Assembly: GCF_000175935.2 (NCBI RefSeq)
Contig: NC_014837.1
Span: 1,674,001-1,738,000, forward strand
DNA: 64,000 nucleotides
From: Pantoea sp. At-9b
GTDB taxonomy: Bacteria > Pseudomonadota > Gammaproteobacteria > Enterobacterales > Enterobacteriaceae
Direction: 5' to 3'
This document shows positions 1 to 8,369 of this stretch, in pieces. The notes beneath the pieces were generated by a model. That model did no database searches. It saw nothing but the letters and a program-made list of their open reading frames with translations, and was not told where the DNA came from. Numbering within the stretch: the first letter of the stretch is position 1; every line of letters begins with the position of its first letter. The position numbers and the translations under genes were made by a program.

Positions 1-77
1 GTATGGAAAAAGACCCTGGCACCCGCATTCCGCTCGACCGTAATGGTCAGCTGATCCTGAATTCTAATCAGGCCTGA
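1..77 (+). CDS. 3' end of an unidentified gene (partial)
   Basis: The third frame is open from the window edge to a TGA at 75-77 and ends with the residues GQLILNSNQA. An ATG at position 3 lies inside this frame but is probably internal. A GC-rich hairpin follows (99-126), as expected at a gene end. Too little is visible to name the product. It runs towards the microcin locus. Confidence 0.4.
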   Translation, partial: MEKDPGTRIPLDRNGQLILNSNQA

Positions 78-98
78 TTGGGCAAAGACACATCACAG

Positions 99-137
99 CA
101 GGGGGCATTCTCAACGACTGCCCCTGATTCTTTTATT
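99..137 (+). terminator. Possible terminator after the first partial gene
   Basis: CAGGGGGCA (99-107) can pair with TGCCCCTG (119-126) with one bulged G; the loop is 11 nt and TTCTTTTATT follows. It fits a rho-independent terminator for the plus-strand gene ending at 77. Confidence 0.4.
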
Positions 138-146
138 ACGCCACAG

Positions 147-197
147 ATCTCGCGCGATTTTTTACAATAAAAATAGCGCGATAAATCGCGCCGCTAT
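147..197. repeat. REP-like palindromic repeat, degenerate pair
   Basis: ATAGCGCGATAAATCGCGCC (173 onward, continuing CGCTAT) is one copy of a palindrome that recurs as pairs at 12404, 17799, 39891, 48645 and 63472. A partial opposite-facing copy (TCGCGCGATTT, 149-159) lies before it. It sits between the first partial gene and the microcin gene. Confidence 0.6.
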
Positions 198-263
198 AAA
201 TAAAATTAACATTGCCTGATATATTTCGTGGGTTATTTTTTAGGGCCGGTACTTTCTAATTAA

Positions 264-281
264 CGCCTCATCCTTGAGGCG
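264..281 (-). terminator. Hairpin downstream of the microcin gene
   Basis: CGCCTCA-TCCT-TGAGGCG is a perfect 7-bp stem with a 4-nt loop. On the minus strand it lies about 30 nt past the microcin stop and is followed by TTAATTA, so it may end that transcript. The U-tract is weak. Confidence 0.4.
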
Positions 282-309
282 CACTTCAGGTAAATGAATG
301 TAGAAGCAA

Positions 310-525
310 TCAAACACCTGAATTGTTGGTCAGGCCACTTAATGCTGAGCCAAGACCTGTCACTACACCCCCGACGGTCGATAGCACTGAACCGAGCAAG
401 CCGGTGACGGTGGAGGTGAGATTACCCACAACACCGCTCACATCTGCAACACCAGGCAGCGAAAGTGCGCCGCCGCTAACCTGTGAAATTTCCTGTTCAG
501 ACAGTTCACGCATTGATTCATTCAT
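310..525 (-). CDS. Class II microcin-like precursor with double-glycine leader
   Basis: A 71-residue peptide. The leader (1-19) reads MNESMRELSEQEISQVSGG, close to the double-glycine leader of colicin V (MRTLTLNELDSVSGG), with hydrophobic positions at -4, -7 and -12 from the GG. Cleavage after Gly19 would free 52 residues from ALSLPGVADV to the C-terminus. These are very rich in Gly, Ser, Val, Leu and Thr, have no Cys, carry almost no charge, and repeat short GL/GS/STV units. That composition suggests a membrane-active peptide. The start at 525 is chosen because GGAG lies about 8 nt upstream; a longer reading to 570 would add a tail before the leader with no ribosome site. The gene follows, on the same strand, genes for a C39 peptidase exporter and its adaptor, the machinery that cuts and exports such peptides. 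No homolog is recalled, so antibacterial activity is inferred. Confidence 0.8.
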   Translation of the reverse strand: MNESMRELSEQEISQVSGGALSLPGVADVSGVVGNLTSTVTGLLGSVLSTVGGVVTGLGSALSGLTNNSGV

Positions 526-720
526 AGTCGGACTCCAGATTTTCAATAAAGGTTGACTGGAAGATAACAATATTTGAATCGGGCCTTCTTTTTCGCAAGC
601 CCTTATTCAGGATAGACGCTGTTCGGTGAATGAAAAGATAAATTCTAAAAATAATTGGCACTAAAAGTGACTATCTATTTTTACCGGCGAAAATAAGACT
701 CCGTCAGGGAATCGGATAAT

Positions 721-758
721 GTTATATAACTGTCGATACGGAAAGGAATAATTCCGTA
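721..758 (-). promoter_or_regulatory. Dyads between exporter and microcin gene
   Basis: The 259-bp gap between the exporter stop and the microcin start is AT-rich. It holds a TACGGAA/TTCCGTA stem (737-743 and 752-758) and the perfect palindrome GTTATATAAC (721-730), which contains -10-like TATAAC on the minus strand. The gap probably carries a separate promoter or processing signal so the peptide is made in excess of its exporter. This is inference from spacing and base composition. Confidence 0.3.
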
Positions 759-784
759 ATAAGCTCAGTTCTGTCCTAAATGCT

Positions 785-2902
785 TCATGACCATTCAGCC
801 ATATCTATCACCCGATCTGCCGATGCGATGGTGGAAGGGCGATGGGCAATCATCACCCGGGTAATGTTCAGTCCCCGGATGGCGGCGTTGATCCGGCTTT
901 CATTCTCCACATCAAGGTGACTGGTTGCCTCATCCAGAAACAACACCTGTGGACGGCGATACAGTGCCCTGGCAATCAGCAGTCGCTGCTTTTGCCCGCC
1001 GGAGAGACTGCCACCCAGCTCGCTGATCAAGGTTTGATATCCCATCGGCATCGCCAAAATATCGTCGTGGATTTGGCTGAGTCGGGCGCACTCCTGAATC
1101 CAGACGTCGTCGGGCTGCCCATCGAAGCTACAGATGTTCTCCGCCACCGAACCTGCCAGTAACGTATCCTCCTGGAGCACACAGGCGATACAGGCTTGCC
1201 AGTTGGCGATACCACTGGCACGAATGTCGATGCCATTGACATACACTTCCCCAGCCGTCGGTTTTAGTAATCCGGCCATAATTTTGAGCAGCGTGGTTTT
1301 GCCTCGGCCAGAAGGGCCGGTGATCGCCACACACTCCCGGGCAGCAATCTCCAGATCCAGTGCATTGAACAGCAGAGGGCTAAAGGGATCGTGGCGGAAA
1401 GTCAGCCCTTTGACCGCTAACGCCGCGGGTTCTCCCTGATTCAATAACGGATGGACCGGTTCGCCCGGGGTGGTTTCAGGCTCGGTGAGGATGATATCGG
1501 CCACGCGCTCCTTGTGCAGCGACAACATGCGTAGCTGGAGCACATTATCCAGCAGCGCGGCGGTACGCTCGGCAAACTGCCCGCGATAGGTACTGAAGGC
1601 GACAAACATCCCCAGCGTCATGTGTCCGGCGATGACCGCGTTGGCACCCAGCCAGAGCAGGGTGATTTGTTGCAGCGCGGCAATCAGGGTATTGCCACCG
1701 GTGAATAGCATCTCAAAGCGCGTCTTGCGGATGGTGGTATTGGCGCTTTCGACATTCAGGGTGAACCAGTGCTGCGCCCGCAACGCCGGTAAGCCCAGCG
1801 CTTTAATGGTATGGATGCCATACAGCGTCTCCATAAAATGAGAACCGGAACGGGCATTCCTGACGATTTGTTCTTCTGAGGTTTGTCGCCACGCCTGATA
1901 GGTTCCCAGCCTGAACAGCACCCACAGCAGGGTAAACGCCAGCACCACCCAGAGCAAATTGCCGCCATACAACAACATCATGATCAGCAACCCAATCGTC
2001 ATAATGCTGTCCATGATGCCGCTGACCACATTGCTGGTCAGGGTGGTTTGCAGGGTTTCCAGCGAGGTAAAACGCGACTGAATATCCCCGAGTTTACGCT
2101 TTTCGAACCACTCCGTTGGCAATGCCAGCAGGTGATCAAACAGACGGGCTTTACCCTGGACCGTGATCAGGGTGCTCATCACCAGCGAGGTCCAGCCCCT
2201 GAGCATACTGGCCCCGGTGCGAAACAGCACAAAAAACACCAGACCAAGACAAATCAGCGTGAGTAGCCCGGCATCGCTGGCGGGGATGGCATGGTCCAGC
2301 ACCATCTGCATGCCAACCGGCAGCAGCAGACTGACGGATTCAATCAGCAGCGAGTAACAAAACAATTTTGTCAGCGTGCGGCCGAGGCCCGCAATCCGGC
2401 CTGTCAGTGACCAGAGCGGGATGCGCGGGCGGGCGGGGGGAGTTTTTGGCATCTCGCCCGATGGCCATAACTCCAGCGCGACGCCGGTAAAATGCAGGGA
2501 CACGTCCTGCATCCCCAACACGCGATGCCCGGCCGCCGGATCATGAATGACAACGCGATTGCGCTTCACCGCCACCAATACCACAAAATGGTTAAGGTCC
2601 CAGTGCAGAATGCAGGGCAGCTTCAGCGCCCGCAGATTATCCATCTCCAGCCGCAATGCCCGCGATTTCAGACCGGCTACGGCGGCGGTATCGATCACGG
2701 TACGCAGGGTGGCTCCCCGGGATGAGATGCCGGATTGCTGACGCAAAAATCGCAAGTCTGCCGGTAACTGATACCAGCTGGCGATCATCGCCAGGCTGAC
2801 CAGTCCACATTCAGCCGCTTCGGTTTGCAACAACACCGGCATCCGTCGCCGCAGGCGGATATGCAGACGCGAGAAGAGTTCTTTCATTTCACCGTTGGTC
2901 AC
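785..2902 (-). CDS. cvaB: CvaB-like C39 peptidase / ABC bacteriocin exporter
   Basis: A 705-residue inner-membrane exporter of the colicin V type (CvaB is about 698). The N-terminal C39 peptidase domain (about 18-145) keeps its catalytic residues: Cys32 in QTEAAECG, His105 in HWDLNHF and Asp121 in HDPAAG. It cuts double-glycine leaders during export. The membrane domain spans about 175-460. The ATPase domain has Walker A GPSGRGKT (529-536), signature LSGGQ (633-637), Walker B VLFLDE (653-658) and H-loop His687. The start is GTG at 2902: from there the protein begins MTN and matches CvaB in N-terminal length, although an ATG lies at 2887. The 5' end overlaps the adaptor gene by 14 nt, so the two are translated together. 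The microcin gene lies downstream. Confidence 0.93.
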   Translation of the reverse strand: MTNGEMKELFSRLHIRLRRRMPVLLQTEAAECGLVSLAMIASWYQLPADLRFLRQQSGISSRGATLRTVIDTAAVAGLKSRALRLEMDNLRALKLPCILHWDLNHFVVLVAVKRNRVVIHDPAAGHRVLGMQDVSLHFTGVALELWPSGEMPKTPPARPRIPLWSLTGRIAGLGRTLTKLFCYSLLIESVSLLLPVGMQMVLDHAIPASDAGLLTLICLGLVFFVLFRTGASMLRGWTSLVMSTLITVQGKARLFDHLLALPTEWFEKRKLGDIQSRFTSLETLQTTLTSNVVSGIMDSIMTIGLLIMMLLYGGNLLWVVLAFTLLWVLFRLGTYQAWRQTSEEQIVRNARSGSHFMETLYGIHTIKALGLPALRAQHWFTLNVESANTTIRKTRFEMLFTGGNTLIAALQQITLLWLGANAVIAGHMTLGMFVAFSTYRGQFAERTAALLDNVLQLRMLSLHKERVADIILTEPETTPGEPVHPLLNQGEPAALAVKGLTFRHDPFSPLLFNALDLEIAARECVAITGPSGRGKTTLLKIMAGLLKPTAGEVYVNGIDIRASGIANWQACIACVLQEDTLLAGSVAENICSFDGQPDDVWIQECARLSQIHDDILAMPMGYQTLISELGGSLSGGQKQRLLIARALYRRPQVLFLDEATSHLDVENESRINAAIRGLNITRVMIAHRPSTIASADRVIDMAEWS

Positions 2903-4175
2903 TGACTGGCCCCGTGATGCTGTTCTTCAGGAAATAGTAAGGGGAGAGCATCCATTGCCACAGCGGACGTTTTTCCAGAAACACCGTGGCTTGTAGCTGC
3001 ATACCGCTGGCGAGAGGCAGATCTTTGCCCTGCCAGCGTAACCCCTGATGATTCAGCGCCACATTGGCTTTAAACCAGGCCCCGGTGATCTGTCCTGCTG
3101 GCGAACGGGGGGCGCTGCCATAGTTGTTGAGTTCGCGGAGTGGAACCGGCGCAGAGGAAATCGACAGCACTTTGCCCGGGAATTGACCATATTTCTCTGC
3201 CGGATAGGCGGCATAGCTGACGTTAATCACATCACCGGGTTTGACATAGGGAATGCTGTCGTTGGGTAACCAGATCACCAGGCTGGGGATATCATCTCCG
3301 GCGGGCACCAGCTGTGCCAGGCTATCGCCATCACTGACCATTTCGCCAGCGGTAACGCTTAGCGAAGAGATGCGTCCGGCTGAGGGGGCGGCGATCAGGC
3401 GCTCACTGCCAGCATCCGCTTCAGCGAGCTGCCGCTCAATATCGGCCTGACGGATGTTGTATTGCGCCAGTTGGCTGTCGAAATCCGCAGCACGGGTCAC
3501 CTGCTGGCTAAGCAGCTCAGCAATCTGCATATCTTGCTGCACACGCTGCGAGTTCAGACTGTGCCAGACACTAAGTTGTTGATAAAAAAGATAGCGCTGG
3601 TTGTTTTGCTGGTCGCTGGTGATCAGCCCCCGGCGGGCGAAACGGTTATAGTCATTCATGCTGCTGCGCATCACGTCCAACCCTTGCGTGGCAGAATCCA
3701 CCATCTGTTGGGTTTTTTCGCGCGCGCTGCGCAATTGGTCAAGTTGTTGCTGGATGCTGGCCAGCGTGGCACGGCGGTTTTGCTCCAGTTGATGCAGCAT
3801 CTCTCCCATTTGCTGCTGCTGTTTTTTCAGCAGTGCGCGCGTGGTGGCGCTGAGGTTCCCGGAGGCCGAAACACGGCTGATATCCAGCGCATACAGCGGC
3901 GTACCGGCACTGACCTGTTGACCTGGAGAGACCAGCAAACGGGAAATCACCCCCTGTTCGGGCGCAAACAGGTTGATGGTGTGGGGCCAGGTGATGACTT
4001 CACCACTGACACTGGTCCGGCGCGTGTAGCTGCCTTGCCACAGAAAAAGCAGCAGCGCGGCGAGAAACAGCAGGGTGATGCACAGCGTTATCCATACTGG
4101 CCAGCCCGTGATGAGTAAAATCGGTCCGGCGTAACGTGACTGCAAATGTTCACTGACTTCCTTGCGAAACAGCAT
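2889..4175 (-). CDS. cvaA: CvaA-like HlyD-family adaptor of microcin export
   Basis: A 428-residue membrane fusion protein that would link the ABC exporter to a TolC-type outer-membrane channel. It has a short cytoplasmic N-terminus, one membrane segment at about 25-47, a barrel/lipoyl region (SVSGEV, GQQVSAGTPL), a Gln-rich coiled coil at roughly 110-250, and a C-terminal half with LVIWLPNDSIPYVKPGD and LEKRPLWQWMLSPYY, both closely like CvaA. The ATG at 4175 is preferred over an in-frame GTG at 4181. It is the first gene of the adaptor-exporter-microcin group. No TolC homolog is in the window; the chromosomal TolC would serve. Confidence 0.92.
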   Translation of the reverse strand: MLFRKEVSEHLQSRYAGPILLITGWPVWITLCITLLFLAALLLFLWQGSYTRRTSVSGEVITWPHTINLFAPEQGVISRLLVSPGQQVSAGTPLYALDISRVSASGNLSATTRALLKKQQQQMGEMLHQLEQNRRATLASIQQQLDQLRSAREKTQQMVDSATQGLDVMRSSMNDYNRFARRGLITSDQQNNQRYLFYQQLSVWHSLNSQRVQQDMQIAELLSQQVTRAADFDSQLAQYNIRQADIERQLAEADAGSERLIAAPSAGRISSLSVTAGEMVSDGDSLAQLVPAGDDIPSLVIWLPNDSIPYVKPGDVINVSYAAYPAEKYGQFPGKVLSISSAPVPLRELNNYGSAPRSPAGQITGAWFKANVALNHQGLRWQGKDLPLASGMQLQATVFLEKRPLWQWMLSPYYFLKNSITGPVSDQR

Positions 4176-4356
4176 AAACACACCAGCGCGTAAATGGACT
4201 GATGAGAAAGATAGTCAGTAACCCTGGGCTTATCCAGTATCGTGGTTGATATTTTTACGCGGTGGGACGAAAGGCGGGGTTGTTTAATTTTATGATATAT
4301 AAAGACAATCAATTTATGTCTTTTTCAACGGGATGATTAAATCATTAATTTTGTTT

Positions 4357-4386
4357 ATGCTGGCGCGCAGTGTTGCGCACCAGCAT
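4357..4386 (-). terminator. Hairpin just after mfd
   Basis: ATGCTGGCGCGCA pairs with TGCGCACCAGCAT, a 12-13 bp stem with one G-T pair. It sits 6 nt past the mfd stop codon. No U-tract follows on the minus strand, so it may be a factor-assisted end or a 3'-stabilising hairpin. Confidence 0.4.
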
Positions 4387-4391
4387 GATCG

Positions 4392-7300
4392 TTACACCCG
4401 ATTCTTCATCAGGTCGCTGACGAAACTCTGCACCCACGCCATCCGCGTTTTGCGTTCAGCTAAATCACGGGTGAATTTCAGGCGGGTAGGGCCATCCAGC
4501 TTCCAGTGTTTCGGATCTTTTTGCAGCAAACCAATCAACCAGCCGGGATCAACGTGATTCTGCGGTGCAAACTCAAAGAAGCCGCCTTTCTCGCTGGCTT
4601 CGATACGGCGCACACCCAACTGACGTGCCTCTAAACGCAAGGCGGCGATATCCAGCAGGTTACGCGCTGCATCGGGCAGGGTGCCGAAACGGTCGATCAT
4701 CTCGACCTTCAGCTCGGCCAGTTCGCCGTCATCGTTAGCGCTGGCGATGCGTTTATACAGTGACAGACGGGTGTTCACATCCGGGATAAAATCATCCGGC
4801 AGCAACGCAGGCATCCGCAGCTCGATTTCGGTCTGGTTGTTGGTGAGATCTTCCAGCGACGGTTCGCGTCCGGCCTTCAGCGCATCCACCGCACTCTCCA
4901 GCAGTTCCATATACAGGGTGAAACCGATGGTTTCCATCTGGCCGCTCTGATCTTCGCCCAGCAACTCCCCGGCACCGCGAATCTCCAGATCGTGCGTCGC
5001 CAGCGCAAAACCGGCACCCAGATCTTCCAGCGAGGCGATGGCTTCCAGCCGCTTCTGCGCGTCAGTCGTCATGGCTTTCGGATGCGGGGTCAACAGCCAG
5101 GCGTAGGCCTGGTGGTGCGAACGGCCAACACGGCCACGCAACTGGTGCAACTGCGCCAGGCCGAAATGGTCCGCACGTTCGATGATGATGGTGTTGGCGC
5201 TCGGCACGTCGATACCGGTTTCGATGATGGTGGTACACACCAGCACGTTGAAGCGCTGGTGGTGGAAATCGTTCATCACCCGTTCCAGATCACGCTCGCG
5301 CATCTGCCCGTGACCAATCGCGATCCGCGCTTCCGGCACCAGTTCTGCCAGACGCTGGGCGGCCTTCTCGATGTTTTCCACATCGTTGTAGAGGTAGTAA
5401 ACCTGACCACCACGCAGCACTTCACGCAGAATCGCCTCACGTACCACCAGGCTATCGTACTCGCGCACAAAGGTTTTCACCGCCAGACGACGCGCCGGAG
5501 GCGTGGCGATAATCGACAGATCGCGCATGCCGCTCATCGCCATGTTCAGGGTGCGCGGGATCGGTGTCGCGGTGAGCGTCAGAATATCGACATCGGCGCG
5601 CATCGCTTTGATACGTTCCTTGTGACGCACGCCAAAGCGGTGTTCTTCGTCGACGATTAACAACCCGAGATCGTGCCATTTCAGGTCACTCATCAGCAGT
5701 TTATGCGTGCCAATCAGAATATCGACTTTGCCCTCTGCGGCCTGTTCCAGCACCTGATTTTGCTCTTTGGCACTGCGAAAGCGCGACAGCATCTCAATGC
5801 GTATCGGCCAGTTGGCGAAACGGTCGCGGAAATTATCGTAATGTTGCTGCGCCAGCAGGGTGGTGGGCACCAGCACCGCCACCTGTTTGCTGTTCTCGAC
5901 CGCGAGGAAAGCGGCGCGCATCGCCACCTCAGTTTTACCAAAGCCCACGTCACCGCACACCAGACGATCCATTGCCAGCGGTTGACACATATCGCTGAGG
6001 ACGGCGTTAATCGCCTGGGCCTGGTCCGGGGTGGTTTCAAACGGGAAGCCTTCGCAGAACAATTGGTATTGGTCGCGGTCGTGCTTAAAGGCGAAACCGG
6101 CTTTGGCCGCACGCTGGGCATAGATATCCAGCAACTCCGCTGCCACGTCGCGCACTTTTTCGGCCGCTTTTTGCCGCGCGCGTGACCAGGCATCGCTACC
6201 CAGCTTGTGCAGCGGCGCGTTTTCGTCAGCGCCCCCGGCGTAACGACTGATTAAATGCAGCGACGATACCGGCACATAAAGTTTGGCGTCGCCCGCGTAG
6301 GAGAGCATCAGGTATTCGGCTTCGATGCCACCGGCTTCCAGGCGGGTCAGGCCGATATACCGTCCTACGCCGTGTTCCAGATGCACCACCGGCTGGCCGG
6401 GATGCAGCTCGGCCAGGTTGCGGATCAAGACATCCGGGTTGATGGTGCGGCGATTGTCCTGACGACGACGGCTGACGCGCTCGCCCAGCAGGTCGCTTTC
6501 GCAAATAAAGGCCAACTGGCGTGCGCTATCGATAAAACCGCGTTCGCTGGCACCGATCATCAGGCTGTGCGGCTGCTGGCTGGCGTCGCTCAGGCGGGAG
6601 AGCGGCTGTGGACGCAATTTGATGCGTGCCAGCAGTTCCTGGAGGCTTTCACGGCGGCCTTCGCTCTCCACCGAAAACACCACCGGGCCAGTGAACTGTT
6701 CCAGAAACTGACGCAGCAGGTCGAGTGGCGCTTTAGCCTGGGCCTGCACTGTCAATTCCGGCAGCGCTTGATAACCGAGGTTGGTGTTGGCGGCTTTGTC
6801 GGCCAGCGTTTCGCTGCTTAACTGGATACGCGGCCAGGCTTTCAGCTCGCTGAACAACGCATCCGGGCGCAGCCACAACGCCACCGGTTCCAGCAACGGG
6901 CGCATCGGGTCAATCCGGCGGTTTTCAAAGCGCGCATTGACGTCCTGCCAGAAGCGCTGCGCACTGCTTTCCAGGTCGCCGCTGTTGAGAATCAAGGTGT
7001 TGGCTGGCAGATAGCTGAATAAGGTGGGCAGTGCCTGCTCGAAAAACAGCGGTTGCCAGTATTCAATCCCGGCGGGCAGCGTGCCTTTGCTCACCTGCTG
7101 ATAAACGTGTTCCGCTTCGCGGCGCACATCAAAGGTTTCGCGCCAGCGGCTGCGGAACTGTTCAATGGCGGCTTTATCAGTCGGGAATTCGTGGGCCGGT
7201 AACAGGTTGATGGCGTCGACCGCTTCCAGCGTGCGCTGGCTGTCGACATCAAACAGGCGCAAGCTGTCGATCTCATCATCGAAGAAATCAATACGATAGG

Positions 7301-7835
7301 GTTGGTCGCTGCCCATCGGGAACAGGTCGAGCAGCGCGCCGCGCGTAGCGTATTCGCCATGTTCCATCACCTGGTCGACGTGACGATAACCGGCCTGTTC
7401 CAGTTGGTCGCGCAGGGCATCACGCGAGAGCTGCTGCCCTTTGCGCATCACCAGCGCATGGCCGTGTAAAAAACTGTGCGGGCAAACGCGCTGCATCAGC
7501 GTATTCACCGGCATGATCAGCATACCCTGCGTCAGGGTCGGCAATTGATACAGGGTCGACAGACGGGCGGAGATAATGTCCTGATGGGGCGAGAAGCTGT
7601 CATACGGCAGCGTTTCCCAGTCGGCGAGGTTACTGACCGGCAGATCGGTGAACTGGCGAATCTCCTCTTGCAAACGCAGGGCAGATTGCATATCCGGGGT
7701 AATCATCAGCACCGGACCGTGATGACGTTCGGTGATGCTGGCGCACTCAACCGCCTGGGCGGCACCGACCAGTTGACCGAGCTGACGATGGTCTCCGGCT
7801 TTAACTGGCAGGGTATAACGACTCTGTTCGGACAT
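4392..7835 (-). CDS. mfd: Transcription-repair coupling factor Mfd
   Basis: A 1147-residue DNA translocase that frees RNA polymerase stalled at lesions and recruits UvrA. Layout from the N-terminus: UvrB-like module without helicase motifs; RNA-polymerase-interacting CarD-like domain around HLEHGVGRYIGL; the RecG-like motor with Walker A GDVGFGKT, the DEEH box in LIVDEEHRFG and LTATPIPRT; then the C-terminal TRCF domain. The start at 7835 gives MSEQSRYTLPVKAGD, matching E. coli Mfd (MPEQYRYTLPVKAGE; 1148 residues). A 22-residue upstream extension in the same frame is not conserved and is dropped. The gene stands alone on the minus strand. Confidence 0.97.
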   Translation of the reverse strand: MSEQSRYTLPVKAGDHRQLGQLVGAAQAVECASITERHHGPVLMITPDMQSALRLQEEIRQFTDLPVSNLADWETLPYDSFSPHQDIISARLSTLYQLPTLTQGMLIMPVNTLMQRVCPHSFLHGHALVMRKGQQLSRDALRDQLEQAGYRHVDQVMEHGEYATRGALLDLFPMGSDQPYRIDFFDDEIDSLRLFDVDSQRTLEAVDAINLLPAHEFPTDKAAIEQFRSRWRETFDVRREAEHVYQQVSKGTLPAGIEYWQPLFFEQALPTLFSYLPANTLILNSGDLESSAQRFWQDVNARFENRRIDPMRPLLEPVALWLRPDALFSELKAWPRIQLSSETLADKAANTNLGYQALPELTVQAQAKAPLDLLRQFLEQFTGPVVFSVESEGRRESLQELLARIKLRPQPLSRLSDASQQPHSLMIGASERGFIDSARQLAFICESDLLGERVSRRRQDNRRTINPDVLIRNLAELHPGQPVVHLEHGVGRYIGLTRLEAGGIEAEYLMLSYAGDAKLYVPVSSLHLISRYAGGADENAPLHKLGSDAWSRARQKAAEKVRDVAAELLDIYAQRAAKAGFAFKHDRDQYQLFCEGFPFETTPDQAQAINAVLSDMCQPLAMDRLVCGDVGFGKTEVAMRAAFLAVENSKQVAVLVPTTLLAQQHYDNFRDRFANWPIRIEMLSRFRSAKEQNQVLEQAAEGKVDILIGTHKLLMSDLKWHDLGLLIVDEEHRFGVRHKERIKAMRADVDILTLTATPIPRTLNMAMSGMRDLSIIATPPARRLAVKTFVREYDSLVVREAILREVLRGGQVYYLYNDVENIEKAAQRLAELVPEARIAIGHGQMRERDLERVMNDFHHQRFNVLVCTTIIETGIDVPSANTIIIERADHFGLAQLHQLRGRVGRSHHQAYAWLLTPHPKAMTTDAQKRLEAIASLEDLGAGFALATHDLEIRGAGELLGEDQSGQMETIGFTLYMELLESAVDALKAGREPSLEDLTNNQTEIELRMPALLPDDFIPDVNTRLSLYKRIASANDDGELAELKVEMIDRFGTLPDAARNLLDIAALRLEARQLGVRRIEASEKGGFFEFAPQNHVDPGWLIGLLQKDPKHWKLDGPTRLKFTRDLAERKTRMAWVQSFVSDLMKNRV

Positions 7836-7929
7836 GGGGTCTCGACATTCTCTCCTTTTATTCCAGGGCGTCATCATTCCATAATCCGCCCTGAGGATCA
7901 CCTGCCGCAGTGCTTTTTTCCCGCTTCCG

Positions 7930-8139
7930 TTACTTAATCGATTGCTGTGTATAGTGCATACGCGGTCGGTCGATGTTAGCCCACGAGAGTTCCTGTTCCA
8001 GATGGTAGCTGTGATTACCGTCGTCCCACTTCACGTAATAACCGGTTGGCGCATCTCCCTGTTCAAAAACGTTCACGATCTCGCCTTTAATCTCTCCCGA
8101 TTTGTGTTTTACGATACTGCCTTTGGGAAACTTGAGCAT
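7930..8139 (-). CDS. Small conserved hypothetical protein, SH3-like
   Basis: A 69-residue protein beginning MLKFPKGSIVKHKSGEIKG, with GYYVKWDDGNHSYHLEQEL in the middle. The pattern of a short beta-rich domain with V/I-G turns and a KWDDG motif resembles small SH3-barrel proteins such as YodC; this is a fold-level guess, not a family match. The start at 8139 has a GGGGG ribosome site about 8 nt upstream; a 27-residue N-terminal extension in frame looks untranslated. It sits between mfd and lolC, where E. coli K-12 has the unrelated ycfT. Confidence 0.6.
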   Translation of the reverse strand: MLKFPKGSIVKHKSGEIKGEIVNVFEQGDAPTGYYVKWDDGNHSYHLEQELSWANIDRPRMHYTQQSIK

Positions 8140-8369
8140 ATGTTGTACCCCCACACTCAACATCACTACTTCAGGTAGTCTACCCCAGTGAATGCCTAAG
8201 AAACGTACAATTAACGTCATTATTTTGTCGCTTTTTTGTGCTTAGGTGCGCTATGCGACGCATTTTGACGCAACTTTGCCGCAGACTCAGAGGGTTAGAG
8301 GTTTCATAAAGCAGGCGGCTCCTTTATCATCCCTCTACTTATTTTCAGGCTATTGCCAAGACGGATCTC

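Noticed and set aside
323..556. 77-codon plus-strand frame opposite the microcin gene
   Set aside because: Shadow of the repetitive microcin frame; Pro/Thr-rich translation is the usual complement of Gly/Ser/Val codons.
4088..4312. 74-codon minus-strand frame overlapping the adaptor gene start
   Set aside because: It is out of frame with the CvaA-like gene, has no ribosome site, and lacks any leader-peptide motif.
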